NCBI GenBank assembly: GCA_011524995.1
Contig: WTJA01000070.1
Coordinates: 5,302 to 61,668 of the forward strand
DNA length: 56,367 nt
From: Alphaproteobacteria bacterium
Lineage (GTDB): Bacteria; Pseudomonadota; Alphaproteobacteria; Puniceispirillales; Puniceispirillaceae
Reading direction: 5' to 3'
A program made the position numbers and the translations under genes. Every line of letters begins with the position of its first letter. The first letter of the stretch is position 1. The notes under the pieces were generated by a model. It was not told where the DNA came from, did not search any database, and saw only the letters and a list, made by a program, of their open reading frames with translations. This document shows, one piece after another, positions 27,619 through 36,843 of this stretch.

Positions 27619-27876
27619 ATGCGAGTAGCAGAGCAAATCCAAACCATCTTAACAGACCGCTTTGCCCCGACCATTTTGGAAATTGAAGATGTGAGCCACC
27701 ATCACGCGCATCATGCTGGTGCGCCGGCCGGTGGTGAGAGCCATTTTGAGCTGACAATACAAGCAGAAGCGCTCTCTGAGATGAGCCGCATTCAAGCGCA
27801 TCGTGCGATTAATCAAGCGCTTGCCGATTTACTTCGCGGCCCGATCCACGCCTTGCAGATTAAGATTGTAAAATAG
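27619..27876 (+). CDS. bolA: BolA family protein
   Basis: 85 residues with the BolA fold: an N-terminal helix MRVAEQIQTIL, the central strand SHFELTIQAEAL with a conserved segment before it rich in His (SHHHAHHAG), and the class-defining RIQAHRAINQAL helix. BolA proteins partner monothiol glutaredoxins in iron-sulfur handling and may bind DNA. AAAGGAG lies about 9 bases before the ATG. It is divergent from the J-domain gene and ends 2 bases before the convergent DUF2889 gene. Confidence 0.93.
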   Translation: MRVAEQIQTILTDRFAPTILEIEDVSHHHAHHAGAPAGGESHFELTIQAEALSEMSRIQAHRAINQALADLLRGPIHALQIKIVK

Positions 27877-27878
27877 GC

Positions 27879-28439
27879 TTAGCCTCCGCCAGTTCCGTTT
27901 TCAATCGCGCCCTCACGCCCTTCGGTTAGCGCATAGCAGCTATTGAGTAGGCTGGCAGATTGGTTCTGTTTTGCCTCATCTTTGCTTGTCCCAGCCTCTC
28001 TTGCTTGTTTGGCGCGCTCACCATAGATGGTTTGAAACGCAACCGTCGCAACTGGGCCCATTAATTCAGTGATATGTGTGCAGCCCTCACTGCCACCAAT
28101 CGCTTTTTGCACGATACGCTTCCAGCCGGGCTGGATCTTTGCGCCAATCAAATGGCGGATATTCAGCGCGCCTTGCGGGCAGATGTGATAGGGGCCAGCT
28201 ATTGTAACAGCAACGGCATCCTGTACTTCCATTTCTTCGCTAATGGTCACTCTCACTTGCATGTGATGCAAGGGTTCATCTTTTTCGATAAAGCCGCGCG
28301 CTTTGGAGGGAAAGCCATAATCTTTCACATCAATAAGCTCCGCTTCAATATCATAGAGCCCATCCTCTCTGGCATAGCCTTGCAGAGTGATACGCCGCGT
28401 ATGAGAAAGGCGGCGCTTCGCTGGTTCTGGTAGAGACAT
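27879..28439 (-). CDS. DUF2889 family protein
   Basis: 186 residues. The family pattern is clear: RRITLQGYAREDGLYDIEAE at 15-34, then PLHHMQVRVTI, and GWKRIVQKAIGGSEGCTHI with a conserved cysteine and histidine near 135. The function is unknown; no signal peptide or membrane segment is seen. It lies 37 bases downstream of the CorC-like gene and is probably part of the aroK-aroB-corC-DUF2889 transcript. Confidence 0.88.
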   Translation of the reverse strand: MSLPEPAKRRLSHTRRITLQGYAREDGLYDIEAELIDVKDYGFPSKARGFIEKDEPLHHMQVRVTISEEMEVQDAVAVTIAGPYHICPQGALNIRHLIGAKIQPGWKRIVQKAIGGSEGCTHITELMGPVATVAFQTIYGERAKQAREAGTSKDEAKQNQSASLLNSCYALTEGREGAIENGTGGG

Positions 28440-28476
28440 GACGGCTCCTTCCCGAAATTGGTGACAATGGCAAGTG

Positions 28477-29781
28477 TTAGGCAGAGGCTAAGCCAGTTTG
28501 GGCTTCTGCGTCTGTTTTATGTTGGCCTGAATCAATGCTAAGGCGCAATTGCGTGAGCCGTGTGCCATCTCGGTCTAAGACTTTAAAGCGGATTCCGTGG
28601 AATCGAAATTCTTGGCCCACAGCAGGAATGATGCGTGATTCTGTTAAGACCAAACCTGCGATGGTTGAGGCTTTGTCATCTGGTAATTCCCAATCAAGGA
28701 TACGGTTCAAATCGCGGATGGTTACTGTGCCATCAACCAGCCAGCTACCATCATCTTGCGCCGTACATCCAGCCAATGCGATATCAGTCTCATCATCAAT
28801 ATCGCCAACAATCTCTTCCAAAATATCCTCAAGCGTCACAATGCCTTGGAACACGCCATATTCATCAACCACAAGGGCGAAATGTTCGCGTCTTTGGCGG
28901 AAGGCTTGTAACTGCTCAAATAAGTCAGTGCGTTCCGGCACAAAATACGGGTCTTGGGCAATATCCTGGATGTTAATATCCCTCAGCGTTTGGTCTTGGG
29001 CGCTATTTTGCAAGGCGAGCAGCAAGGCTTTCACATGCAGGACCCCAATAATATTCTCCGGGCTATCTTCGTAAATTGGGTGCCTTGTGTGAGGTGAGGT
29101 TAAGATAAAGCGTAGGATATCTTCGATGTCATCTGCAGCATTGACCATCGATACCGAGGCACGATGCGTCATAATCTCTTCAACTTGCACATCACCTAGA
29201 TCGAGGACAGATGAGAGCATAGCCTTGGTCTCTTTGCCCTCAGCATCGCTATTCTCACCATGAAGTTCGATCATCCCCCGCAATTCTTCGGCAAGGGCAT
29301 CTTCATTTTCATGCGATTTACCAAGGATAAGAGTCGTGAGCCAACGCACAATGGCGGCAAGAGGCGTCAATAAAAAGACAACCGCTTGGATAGGGCGTGC
29401 AATGCGCAAAGCAAACCTGTCAGCATGATTAAACGCATAGGTCTTTGGCAAGACTTCGGCAAAAATCACAAGCAAAATAGTCATGAATAAAGTAGCAAGC
29501 ACCAAACCGCCTTCGCCAAAAAGCGAGATGGCAAAAGAGGTCGCTACCGCCGAAGCCATCACATTCACCGCATTATTGCCGATGAGAATGGCGCCGATTA
29601 GCTTTTCTTTATTTTGGCGCAACCGCTCCACAATCTGCGCGCGTTTTGAGCCTTTGCGCGCTAATTGGCGCATGCGCGCATCAGAGGCAGCCGTTAAGGC
29701 GGTCTCAGCGCTTGAGAAAAAGGCCGATAATAAAATCAAAAATAAGATGGCAGCCAGTAATTCTAAGAGCGAATCAGCCAT
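28477..29781 (-). CDS. HlyC/CorC family transporter (CNNM-CBS-CorC)
   Basis: 434 residues in the usual order: an N-terminal CNNM/DUF21 membrane domain (about 1-185, with SAFFSSAETALTAAS), a CBS pair (about 200-325, with EEIMTHRASVSMV and PIYEDSPENIIGVLHVKALL), and a C-terminal CorC_HlyC domain (about 345-420). Relatives move or sense Mg2+ or Co2+; haemolysin is a historical name. Its ATG overlaps the aroB stop by one base (TAATG), so the two are translationally coupled. Confidence 0.92.
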   Translation of the reverse strand: MADSLLELLAAILFLILLSAFFSSAETALTAASDARMRQLARKGSKRAQIVERLRQNKEKLIGAILIGNNAVNVMASAVATSFAISLFGEGGLVLATLFMTILLVIFAEVLPKTYAFNHADRFALRIARPIQAVVFLLTPLAAIVRWLTTLILGKSHENEDALAEELRGMIELHGENSDAEGKETKAMLSSVLDLGDVQVEEIMTHRASVSMVNAADDIEDILRFILTSPHTRHPIYEDSPENIIGVLHVKALLLALQNSAQDQTLRDINIQDIAQDPYFVPERTDLFEQLQAFRQRREHFALVVDEYGVFQGIVTLEDILEEIVGDIDDETDIALAGCTAQDDGSWLVDGTVTIRDLNRILDWELPDDKASTIAGLVLTESRIIPAVGQEFRFHGIRFKVLDRDGTRLTQLRLSIDSGQHKTDAEAQTGLASA

Positions 29782-30908
29782 TAGGCTTGGTCCTTCAAAA
29801 AGCGGTCGACAGCATCAGCTGGGATGTCAGATGCCACATAGGCGGCGCCGATTTCCTTCACCAAAATAAAAGTCAGAGACCCATCTTTGGTTTTTTTATC
29901 CTTCATCATATGATGAATAATTGTCTCTTCGCTAGCGCGGCCCGCCGGTAATGTTGCCAAAGAATAGGGCAGCCCCATTGCTTTGAGATGTGATTTCACA
30001 CGCGCCGCATCTTGGCTTGTGGTCTCTCCTAAAAAGGTTGAGAAATCAAACGCCAGCGCCAGGCCTGCCCCTACAGCTTCGCCATGAAGCAGGCGGCCAT
30101 CATAACGTGCTTCTGCTTCAAATGCATGGGCAAAAGTGTGCCCTAAATTAAGCAAAGCGCGCTTGCCGGCTTCTGTCTCATCTTGCGAGACAATGGCAGC
30201 TTTCGCCTCACAGCTCGTCATCACAGCATGCGAGAGGGCATCAAGATCGCCTGCTAAAACACGGGCACCATGCTGTTCAAGCCATTCAAAAAAGCTGGCA
30301 TCACCTAAGAGCCCATATTTCACAATTTCCGCATAGCCGGCGCGCATCTCACGAGGGGAGAGGCTTGCCAATACATCCATATCAGCAAGAACTAATTTTG
30401 GTTGGTAAAAGGCGCCGATGAGGTTTTTGCCAGCTGCGGCATTGATGCCTGTCTTGCCACCCACAGAGCTATCAACTTGGGCCAAGAGACTTGTGGGAAT
30501 TTGGATAAAATCAACACCACGCAATAAGCTTGCAGCAGCATAGCCGACAAGGTCGCCAATGACCCCGCCGCCAAGCGCCACCAAAACAGCCTTGCGGTCA
30601 ACTTGGAGGGCCAAGATATCATTCATCAAATCAGCGAATTGAGACAGAGATTTTGACGCTTCCCCGGCGGGGACTGTCAAGCAATCCACCTTGCGGGCGA
30701 TGGGCAGGAGTGATGCGGCAAGCGCCTCCTGATAAAGCGGGCCGACAACGCTATCTGAGATGATGATCACATGCCTATCTGTGATAAAGGGCGCCATATG
30801 CGTCTCAGCCTCTTGGAGGAGGCCTGCGCCAATTTTGATCTCATAGGACCGATCGCCGAGGGCAACAGCAACGCGTTTATAAGGATGTGAGGGGTCTTGC
30901 TTTGTCAT
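29781..30908 (-). CDS. aroB: 3-dehydroquinate synthase
   Basis: 375 residues from the ATG at 30908 (MTKQDPSHPYKRVAVALGDR). The frame is open upstream to 31049 but that part overlaps aroK and is not expected. The enzyme uses NAD+ and a metal to cyclise DAHP. The NAD/substrate loop GGGVIGDLVGYAAASLLRG and the PTSLLAQVDSSVGGKTGIN block are complete, and the metal histidines lie in LNLGHTFAHAFE and LLHGEAVGAG. It is 37 bases after aroK, the normal aroK-aroB order. Confidence 0.97.
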   Translation of the reverse strand: MTKQDPSHPYKRVAVALGDRSYEIKIGAGLLQEAETHMAPFITDRHVIIISDSVVGPLYQEALAASLLPIARKVDCLTVPAGEASKSLSQFADLMNDILALQVDRKAVLVALGGGVIGDLVGYAAASLLRGVDFIQIPTSLLAQVDSSVGGKTGINAAAGKNLIGAFYQPKLVLADMDVLASLSPREMRAGYAEIVKYGLLGDASFFEWLEQHGARVLAGDLDALSHAVMTSCEAKAAIVSQDETEAGKRALLNLGHTFAHAFEAEARYDGRLLHGEAVGAGLALAFDFSTFLGETTSQDAARVKSHLKAMGLPYSLATLPAGRASEETIIHHMMKDKKTKDGSLTFILVKEIGAAYVASDIPADAVDRFLKDQA

Positions 30909-30945
30909 TGGTCTATCTTCAAAGGGAAGTAAAGCATAGCTGGTG

Positions 30946-31506
30946 TCAACTTGCAAAATGTGATGAGGGGTGTGTTGTGTCTGTGTCGGTAATATGGGCT
31001 GACAAAGCAGCTGTGACTTTATCAGCTGCCGCCCGAAGCGACAGGCCATCTGTATCTACAATGATATCGGCTTTGGCATAGTCGTTAAAGCGCGCCTCAT
31101 GCAGCTTTTGCAAAATAGCGAGTGGATTATCGCCAGCTAGTAAAGGGCGCGTTGACAGGTTATCCATGCGCGAGAGAAGTGTTTCCGGTGTCGCACGTAG
31201 CCATAGGCTTGTGACTTTGCCAGCAACGGCGTCTCTGACTTTGGCTTGGGTAAAGGCACCGCCACCTGTGGAGATGATCTGTGGTGCCGCAGCGACAAGA
31301 CGCGAGATGATACGATGTTCCATATCTCGAAATTTCGCTTCGCCATAAAGCTCAAAAATATCAGTGATGCGCAGACCAGCTTCATCTTCAATAACTTTGT
31401 CTGAATCAGTGAAGTCGCGGCCTAGCTGCTGGGCCATCAGGCGCCCGACAGCTGTTTTGCCTGATCCCATTAACCCAATGAGCAATACTGATTTTTGTAA
31501 TTCCAC
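30946..31506 (-). CDS. aroK: Shikimate kinase
   Basis: 186 residues. Walker A is LMGSGKTAVG (residues 12-21), preceded by a hydrophobic strand. DSDKVIEDEAG holds the shikimate-binding aspartate; STGGGAF is the Walker-B-equivalent glycine triplet; RPLLAG forms the lid with its arginine. It phosphorylates shikimate on the way to chorismate. It starts the minus-strand unit aroK-aroB-corC-DUF2889 and is divergent from the genes starting at 31744. Confidence 0.97.
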   Translation of the reverse strand: MELQKSVLLIGLMGSGKTAVGRLMAQQLGRDFTDSDKVIEDEAGLRITDIFELYGEAKFRDMEHRIISRLVAAAPQIISTGGGAFTQAKVRDAVAGKVTSLWLRATPETLLSRMDNLSTRPLLAGDNPLAILQKLHEARFNDYAKADIIVDTDGLSLRAAADKVTAALSAHITDTDTTHPSSHFAS

Positions 31507-31743
31507 GAATGATACCTTAACAACAAAGCGGTGTGATGCGGCAATAATCTGGCCTCATTATAACCAAGAATGATATGATTTTGATAGTCACAAAACACGC
31601 CATTCAATAGAATATCAGCCTCTTTTCTTGCTATTTCTTTTGCAACAATGCCAAATTAAGGCCATAATTCGATGTCATGTGATACGACCGCCTATTTATT
31701 CAGGGAATTGATAGAGGCGATGGGATTTGGTGAGGAAAATATC

Positions 31744-31881
31744 ATGAAACAATCAGCTATTATTTTCTTGGTTGTTGTTGGCCTTGGCCTTTTGGGTATG
31801 GGCTATTTATCAACAGTTCAGATCCCGGCGCCTGAAAAAACGGTATCCAAAGTGATACCAAACGAGCAATTGCCGCGATAA
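31744..31881 (+). CDS. Small single-pass membrane peptide
   Basis: 45 residues from the ATG at 31744, preceded by GAGGAAAA. A hydrophobic helix (residues 4-22, IIFLVVVGLGLLGMGYL) is followed by a short periplasmic-type tail, PAPEKTVSKVIPNEQLPR. The P-x-P-x-K-x-V-x-K-x-I-P-N pattern recalls small alphaproteobacterial proteins of unknown function near this locus; that comparison is from memory. It precedes the exported 690-residue protein by 48 bases, likely the same transcript. Confidence 0.65.
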   Translation: MKQSAIIFLVVVGLGLLGMGYLSTVQIPAPEKTVSKVIPNEQLPR

Positions 31882-31929
31882 GGCAGAGCGCTGCGGCTAG
31901 CGCTGGTTATCACATAGGATGTAAGTGTA

Positions 31930-34002
31930 ATGGTTTTTGTGTCTCGTCATCTTTCATATCTGCTGGTAGGGTCCGCTTGTTTGTTTGGCCCAACCTCTCT
32001 TGTTTTGGCGCAAGAGACTGAGACGCCCGTTGATCTGACCATTCTCTCAACCAATGAAGAAAATGTGAGCTTTGTGGTGGTAGAGGATGCGGATAATGGG
32101 AGTGTTTCAGCTAATGTTGAAACTGTCACGACGCCTGCTGATATCATTATCGAAGATAATTTAACGGCCATTATTGAAGCCTTTGAAGCCGCTGACAATG
32201 CCTCTGTTAGTGAGGGCGTGAGTGAGGATGCCACGGCAACCACCATCGCGGAAGACCCCCAAGCAACAGAAGATGCAGCCAGCCCGTCGCTCATAGCCGA
32301 GGTCGCTGAAGAAGAGGGCGTATCTACAGAAGCTGAAGCAGGCACCGCTACTGCGCCAGAGATAGGGTCTGAAGAGGATAGCACAAACTCAGCACCAGCT
32401 TTGGTCACGCGTATTGAGAGACGAGCTGTTAAAGATGTAGGGCTAGCATCCATTGGCATTGATAAGGATTCAACACCACTTATCGCAACTGACAGCCTCA
32501 TGTGGCGTGGCACAGATGTGGCGCGTGCGCGGTTGCTGATTGACCAAGCGCGTCTGTCACAAGAGTCAGCGGCATTACGCCAGCTGACGGTCCATGTCAT
32601 TGCAGCCGAAGCTGTCCCGCCGGATGGGGCATCTGAGGATCCCGCCGCGCTCCTGCAAGCACGCATGTCATTTTTGGCAGAGGCTGGCCGGTCTGATGCG
32701 CTGGCTGCGATTATCCGCCAGCTTCCTGAAGATGATCAGTGGCAAGACTGGAAAACATGGCTCATCTTTTATGATTTGATGATGCGTGAAGATGCCAAAG
32801 CCTGCGCCCAAGCAGCGGAGCAAGCCACACAATCGCTCGAACCGTTCTGGCAACAAACCAATTTGATTTGTCAGATCCTCACCGGCAATAGCAATATGGC
32901 TGCCTTTTCAGCGGATGTGCTCAAAGCATCAGGCCTGATTGATGATGAGTTGTTTTTTGCGCTGGTTGATAGGCTGCTCGGCCGCGATGTGCCATTGCCG
33001 GATTATCCTGACCAGCTCTCTTTGATGCATGTGATTTTGCTTGATGCAGCCTATATTGACATCACGGCTGCACAGGTTTCCCAAATTGATACAAGCTATC
33101 GTCAGGCCATCGGGTCTTTACGTTACATGAGTGATGAGGCACGCCATCTCTTAACCTTGGCCAATTTACAATCAGGTTTGGTTGACCAAGAGGCTGCGCG
33201 CCAATTATTTCTCGCCGCTGATCGCCAAAGTGATGATCCGCTCAAAGCCATTGCGCGCCGGCTAGACGCACAAACAGATAGCAGCTCTGTACAGCTTTAT
33301 GTCGCGTTACATAAGGCCCTTGCACAGCAAAGCGCCTCAGATAATGGTACGGCAGAGACCGATCCAAGCGAGATAGCCCTATTTATCAGCCAGGCATTTC
33401 AACGCGAGGTCGCAGAAGGGCAAGGCCGCTTATGGCTTCCTTTCTATGCGCCGCTTATGAAGCGTGCGCTGGATGATGAGACACTTGCCACTCTTAGCGC
33501 TGAGGATCAAGGTGCCTATGCAGTGATGATGGCTTTGACTGATAATGCGCTCGGCGCCATGCCAACAGATGGCAGTGCGATTATCATCGCTGATCAGGTG
33601 CGCGTCCTGCGTGACGACACTAGCAGCGAAGCCGATAAGGTGGCCGCCGCCGCCGCGCTTGGTCTTAGTGATATGCTGCCTCTGATTGCGGGTGAGGCCA
33701 CAAATCAGGATTGGCTGACCCTTCATATGCAGGCCGAAGCAACAAGCCAGCCTGCTTATCAGCCTGTATCAGCCTTTGGTCTGCGTGCGGCTAGCAATGC
33801 GGCGACCTTGAAACAGGTGGCTGAGGCTGCGCTGGTCATTAGTGTTGCGCTATCGCAAACCGCTTTGCATCAGATTGCCCCGCGTGACATGGCAGAGGTG
33901 CTTGCGATTTTGCAAGAGGCCGGTTTGTCAGATGTCGCATCACTCTTGCGCCAAGAAGCAATTGATGCCCATATTATAAATCGTGTCCTAGCACGCTCGT
34001 AA
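31930..34002 (+). CDS. Large exported protein of unknown function upstream of xerD
   Basis: 690 residues. A signal peptide (about 1-28, ending LVLAQ) is followed by an acidic, low-complexity stretch up to about residue 160 (rich in E, A, T, S), then a helical body of about 500 residues rich in Ala, Leu and Gln, which looks like repeated helix pairs of the TPR/solenoid sort, though no canonical repeat can be read with certainty. No enzyme motif is seen. It is a periplasmic candidate. It is 25 bases before xerD. Homologues of this size next to xerD are familiar in alphaproteobacteria but uncharacterised. Confidence 0.8.
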   Translation: MVFVSRHLSYLLVGSACLFGPTSLVLAQETETPVDLTILSTNEENVSFVVVEDADNGSVSANVETVTTPADIIIEDNLTAIIEAFEAADNASVSEGVSEDATATTIAEDPQATEDAASPSLIAEVAEEEGVSTEAEAGTATAPEIGSEEDSTNSAPALVTRIERRAVKDVGLASIGIDKDSTPLIATDSLMWRGTDVARARLLIDQARLSQESAALRQLTVHVIAAEAVPPDGASEDPAALLQARMSFLAEAGRSDALAAIIRQLPEDDQWQDWKTWLIFYDLMMREDAKACAQAAEQATQSLEPFWQQTNLICQILTGNSNMAAFSADVLKASGLIDDELFFALVDRLLGRDVPLPDYPDQLSLMHVILLDAAYIDITAAQVSQIDTSYRQAIGSLRYMSDEARHLLTLANLQSGLVDQEAARQLFLAADRQSDDPLKAIARRLDAQTDSSSVQLYVALHKALAQQSASDNGTAETDPSEIALFISQAFQREVAEGQGRLWLPFYAPLMKRALDDETLATLSAEDQGAYAVMMALTDNALGAMPTDGSAIIIADQVRVLRDDTSSEADKVAAAAALGLSDMLPLIAGEATNQDWLTLHMQAEATSQPAYQPVSAFGLRAASNAATLKQVAEAALVISVALSQTALHQIAPRDMAEVLAILQEAGLSDVASLLRQEAIDAHIINRVLARS

Positions 34003-34027
34003 CCAGATAAGCGAAAGGCTTGTTGTC

Positions 34028-34960
34028 ATGGGGGGAACTCCTGACCATCAGCATGACCATATCTCGGCTTTTTTAGCTGCTCTTGCCGCAGAAACAGGGG
34101 CGGCACCGCTGACAATTACAGCCTATGAAAATGATTTGCGCCAATCAGATGAGATTTGCCGCGCACGTGGTACCGCGCTATCTGCTGCGACATCTGAGGA
34201 TATTAGAGGCTTGCTTCATCATTGGCATGACCGGCAATTAGCCGCCAGCACAACAGCAAGGCGCCTATCTGCGCTTCGCCAATTTTTTGCCTTCCTTTCT
34301 TCAGAGCAGTTGCGTGAGGATAATCCGACCTCTTGGATTGATAGCCCGAAAACACAGCGCCAACTGCCTGATAGCCTATCTGAGGAAGAGGTGGTGCGCC
34401 TCATCGATGCCGCGTCGAAGCTAGCCGATGAGGGGCAGGCGCTGATGATGTCTGCCGCGCTAGAATTGCTCTATGCAACAGGGCTCCGCATCTCTGAATT
34501 ATTGGCGTTGCATCGCGCTGATATCACATCTCATACAGACCAGTTGATTATCAAAGGCAAAGGCGGCCGTGAGCGGCTCGTTCTCCTGACTGCGTTGGCA
34601 AGAGAGCGTGTCCAGCTTTGGCTTGCGTGGCGTGACCAACAAAAGGTGGATATCACCGAAGAGGCGCTTTTCATCGCCAAGGCTAAGCGGATGCATCGCA
34701 CAAGCTTTGCGCGTCTGTTAAAGGATATTGCCCATCTGGCGCAGATAGATGCCACTAAGGTCAGCCCTCATAAATTGCGCCATGCCTTTGCCACACATTT
34801 GTTAAATCGCGGTGCCGATTTGCGCAGCCTGCAAACATTATTGGGGCATGCGGATATTTCAACGACTCAAATTTATACCAAAACCCGTAATGATCGGCTG
34901 CAAGGGCTGGTCAGTTCGGCCCATCCTCTTGCCAGCAAGGGTGATGGTACGCTAAAGTGA
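34028..34960 (+). CDS. xerD: Tyrosine recombinase XerD
   Basis: 310 residues with all catalytic positions: R154 in TGLRISELL, K178 in IKGKGG, H248 and R251 in HKLRHAFATH, H274 in LLGHADIST and Y283 in IYT. The N-terminal SAM-like domain covers about residues 10-100. It resolves chromosome dimers at dif with a partner Xer protein. Being next to accA favours XerD over XerC, a distinction I cannot settle from the sequence alone. No integrase-type extra domain, so it is not a mobile-element gene. Confidence 0.88.
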   Translation: MGGTPDHQHDHISAFLAALAAETGAAPLTITAYENDLRQSDEICRARGTALSAATSEDIRGLLHHWHDRQLAASTTARRLSALRQFFAFLSSEQLREDNPTSWIDSPKTQRQLPDSLSEEEVVRLIDAASKLADEGQALMMSAALELLYATGLRISELLALHRADITSHTDQLIIKGKGGRERLVLLTALARERVQLWLAWRDQQKVDITEEALFIAKAKRMHRTSFARLLKDIAHLAQIDATKVSPHKLRHAFATHLLNRGADLRSLQTLLGHADISTTQIYTKTRNDRLQGLVSSAHPLASKGDGTLK

Positions 34961-35009
34961 TGATAACTCTAATACCCATCACGCTGATAGACGATAGAGA
35001 TTACAGATT

Positions 35010-35963
35010 ATGAGCCATTTTCTTGATTTTGAAAAACCAATCGCTGCCCTTGAAGGAAAAATCAAGGAGCTACGGCATCTCACAGATGAGACTGATATCA
35101 ATATCGCTGAGGAAATTGGCAAATTACAGACGCGCATCGAAAAAGAACTCACCCAAACCTATAGCCAGCTTGGCCCTTGGGAGAAAGTACAGGTAGCGCG
35201 TCATCCTGAACGTCCAAAATTATCACAAATTATCGCCCAATTAACCGATGAATTTATGCCACTTGCCGGGGATCGTAACTTTGCAGAAGATTACGCCATC
35301 ATTGGTGGCTTGGCTAAATTCCGCGGCCAAGATGTTGTGATTATGGGCACCGATAAGGGCGCGAATACCGAAGAGCGGATTAAGCGCAATTTTGGTATGG
35401 CGCGACCGGAAGGATATCGCAAAGCTATCCGCCTCATGCAGTTGGCTGATAAATTTAACCTGCCAGTGCTGACATTTGTCGATACAGCCGGGGCTTATCC
35501 TGGACGCGGCGCTGAAGAAAGAGGCCAGGCAGAGGCGATCGCACGGTCTATTCAAACTTGTTTGAATTTGTCTGTCCCTATGGTGACAGCCATCACAGGC
35601 GAAGGCGGGTCTGGCGGTGCGATTGCATTGGCTACTGCGAACCGAGTTGTGATGTATGAACATGCTGTTTATTCAGTGATCTCGCCAGAGGGATGCGCCT
35701 CTATTTTGTGGCGGTCATCAGACTATGCCCAGAAAGCAGCCGAGGCGTTGCGCTTAACAGCAAAAGATATGTTAAAATTAGGTGTCATTGATGCGATTGT
35801 CCAAGAACCACTTGGCGGCGCCCATCGTGATGTCACAGCGGCGATTGCCAGCCTTGGCGATAATGTGCAACGTCAATTAGATGATATGGCGTCTTTGTCT
35901 CCGGACGCGCTGAAAGCTGATAGACGGGCAAAATATATCGCCATCGGTGACAGAGGCCTGTAA
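35010..35963 (+). CDS. accA: Acetyl-CoA carboxylase carboxyltransferase subunit alpha
   Basis: 317 residues. The enzyme moves the carboxyl group from biotin to acetyl-CoA at the first step of fatty acid synthesis, with AccD. It opens with FLDFEKPIAALEGKIKELR. The crotonase-like core has TFVDTAGAYPGRGAEERGQA and ITGEGGSGGAIALATANRV, the oxyanion-hole glycines. SVISPEGCASILWR is conserved too. The 49-base gap to xerD allows cotranscription. AccD is elsewhere. Confidence 0.98.
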   Translation: MSHFLDFEKPIAALEGKIKELRHLTDETDINIAEEIGKLQTRIEKELTQTYSQLGPWEKVQVARHPERPKLSQIIAQLTDEFMPLAGDRNFAEDYAIIGGLAKFRGQDVVIMGTDKGANTEERIKRNFGMARPEGYRKAIRLMQLADKFNLPVLTFVDTAGAYPGRGAEERGQAEAIARSIQTCLNLSVPMVTAITGEGGSGGAIALATANRVVMYEHAVYSVISPEGCASILWRSSDYAQKAAEALRLTAKDMLKLGVIDAIVQEPLGGAHRDVTAAIASLGDNVQRQLDDMASLSPDALKADRRAKYIAIGDRGL

Positions 35964-35992
35964 GGCGCGGCTATCGCCTCATCACATATCGC

Positions 35993-36802
35993 CTAATCAA
36001 AAAAGCGCTGGGATGACCAGGCGCTGAGAGCTTGGCGTGCGCGTGCGACCTCTGCAAAATCGATTGTCGCCAGCGCCATCTCACCTGTGGGTCCAGCATC
36101 AGCGAGAACACGCCCCCAGGGATCGCAAATCAGCGCATGACCATAGGTCTGTCTGCCATCATCATGGGTGCCGGTTTGCGCGGCCGCAATGACGAAGGCC
36201 CCTGTTTCAATGGCACGGCTGCGCTGTAAGACATGCCAATGCGCCTCGCCTGTCACTTTGGTGAAGGCGGCAGGTGTTAAAATCATCTCTGCCTCAGCTT
36301 TGGCATAATGATGGAATAAGCCAGCAAATCGTAAATCATAACAGATAGATAATCCTGTTTTATGACCGTTAATTTCGGTCACAACAGGCGTTGTCCCCGC
36401 TTCAAAATGGTCTGACTCTCGATATTGTTTGCCATCACCTACATTGGCATCAAACATATGTATTTTATCGTAGCGTGCGGTGATGTCCCCATTGGGGGCA
36501 ATAATATAATGGCGATTAGCAACTTTAGCGCTGGTCTCATGGCGCATGAGGCAAGACCCCAAAGAGAGCCAGCATCCATGATGACGCGCCTTGTCTCGCG
36601 CCATAGCGAGAAATAGGGCGCTCTCTTCATGTTCTGCCTTTGCCATGAGGCTATCACGCGAGGCGCTTAGGAAATTCGCACATTCTGGTAAGGTGATGAA
36701 GGCCGCCCCTTCACCTGCCGCCGCATCAATGAGGGTAGCAGCGCGATCGGTTGTGACAGCGATATCATCACGCGAGCTATATTGTAGTGCGGCAATTTTC
36801 AT
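35993..36802 (-). CDS. Carbon-nitrogen hydrolase (nitrilase superfamily, Nit1-like)
   Basis: 269 residues with the full catalytic triad of the superfamily: E40 in TLPECANF, K113 in RYDKIHMFD and C154 in SICYDLRFAG. The sequence around these sites matches the Nit1/Nit2-YbeM group, which includes deaminated glutathione amidase and omega-amidase. It probably cleaves an amide such as deaminated glutathione. The gene lies 42 bases downstream of the glutaredoxin gene on the same strand, which fits a glutathione-related job; that link is inference. Confidence 0.87.
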   Translation of the reverse strand: MKIAALQYSSRDDIAVTTDRAATLIDAAAGEGAAFITLPECANFLSASRDSLMAKAEHEESALFLAMARDKARHHGCWLSLGSCLMRHETSAKVANRHYIIAPNGDITARYDKIHMFDANVGDGKQYRESDHFEAGTTPVVTEINGHKTGLSICYDLRFAGLFHHYAKAEAEMILTPAAFTKVTGEAHWHVLQRSRAIETGAFVIAAAQTGTHDDGRQTYGHALICDPWGRVLADAGPTGEMALATIDFAEVARARQALSAWSSQRFFD

Positions 36803-36843
36803 TGGCTTTGTTGTCTCCCTCGCCCTGCCTCACCATGGCGCCC

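Noticed and set aside
31947-32666. 239-codon open frame antisense to the 690-residue exported protein
   Set aside because: Its Ser/Ala-rich translation is the reverse of the acidic Glu/Ala-rich coding stretch; no ribosome site.
34028-34960. Integrase of a mobile element
   Set aside because: Length, domain plan and the accA neighbour fit chromosomal XerD; no attachment-site repeats or phage genes were seen.
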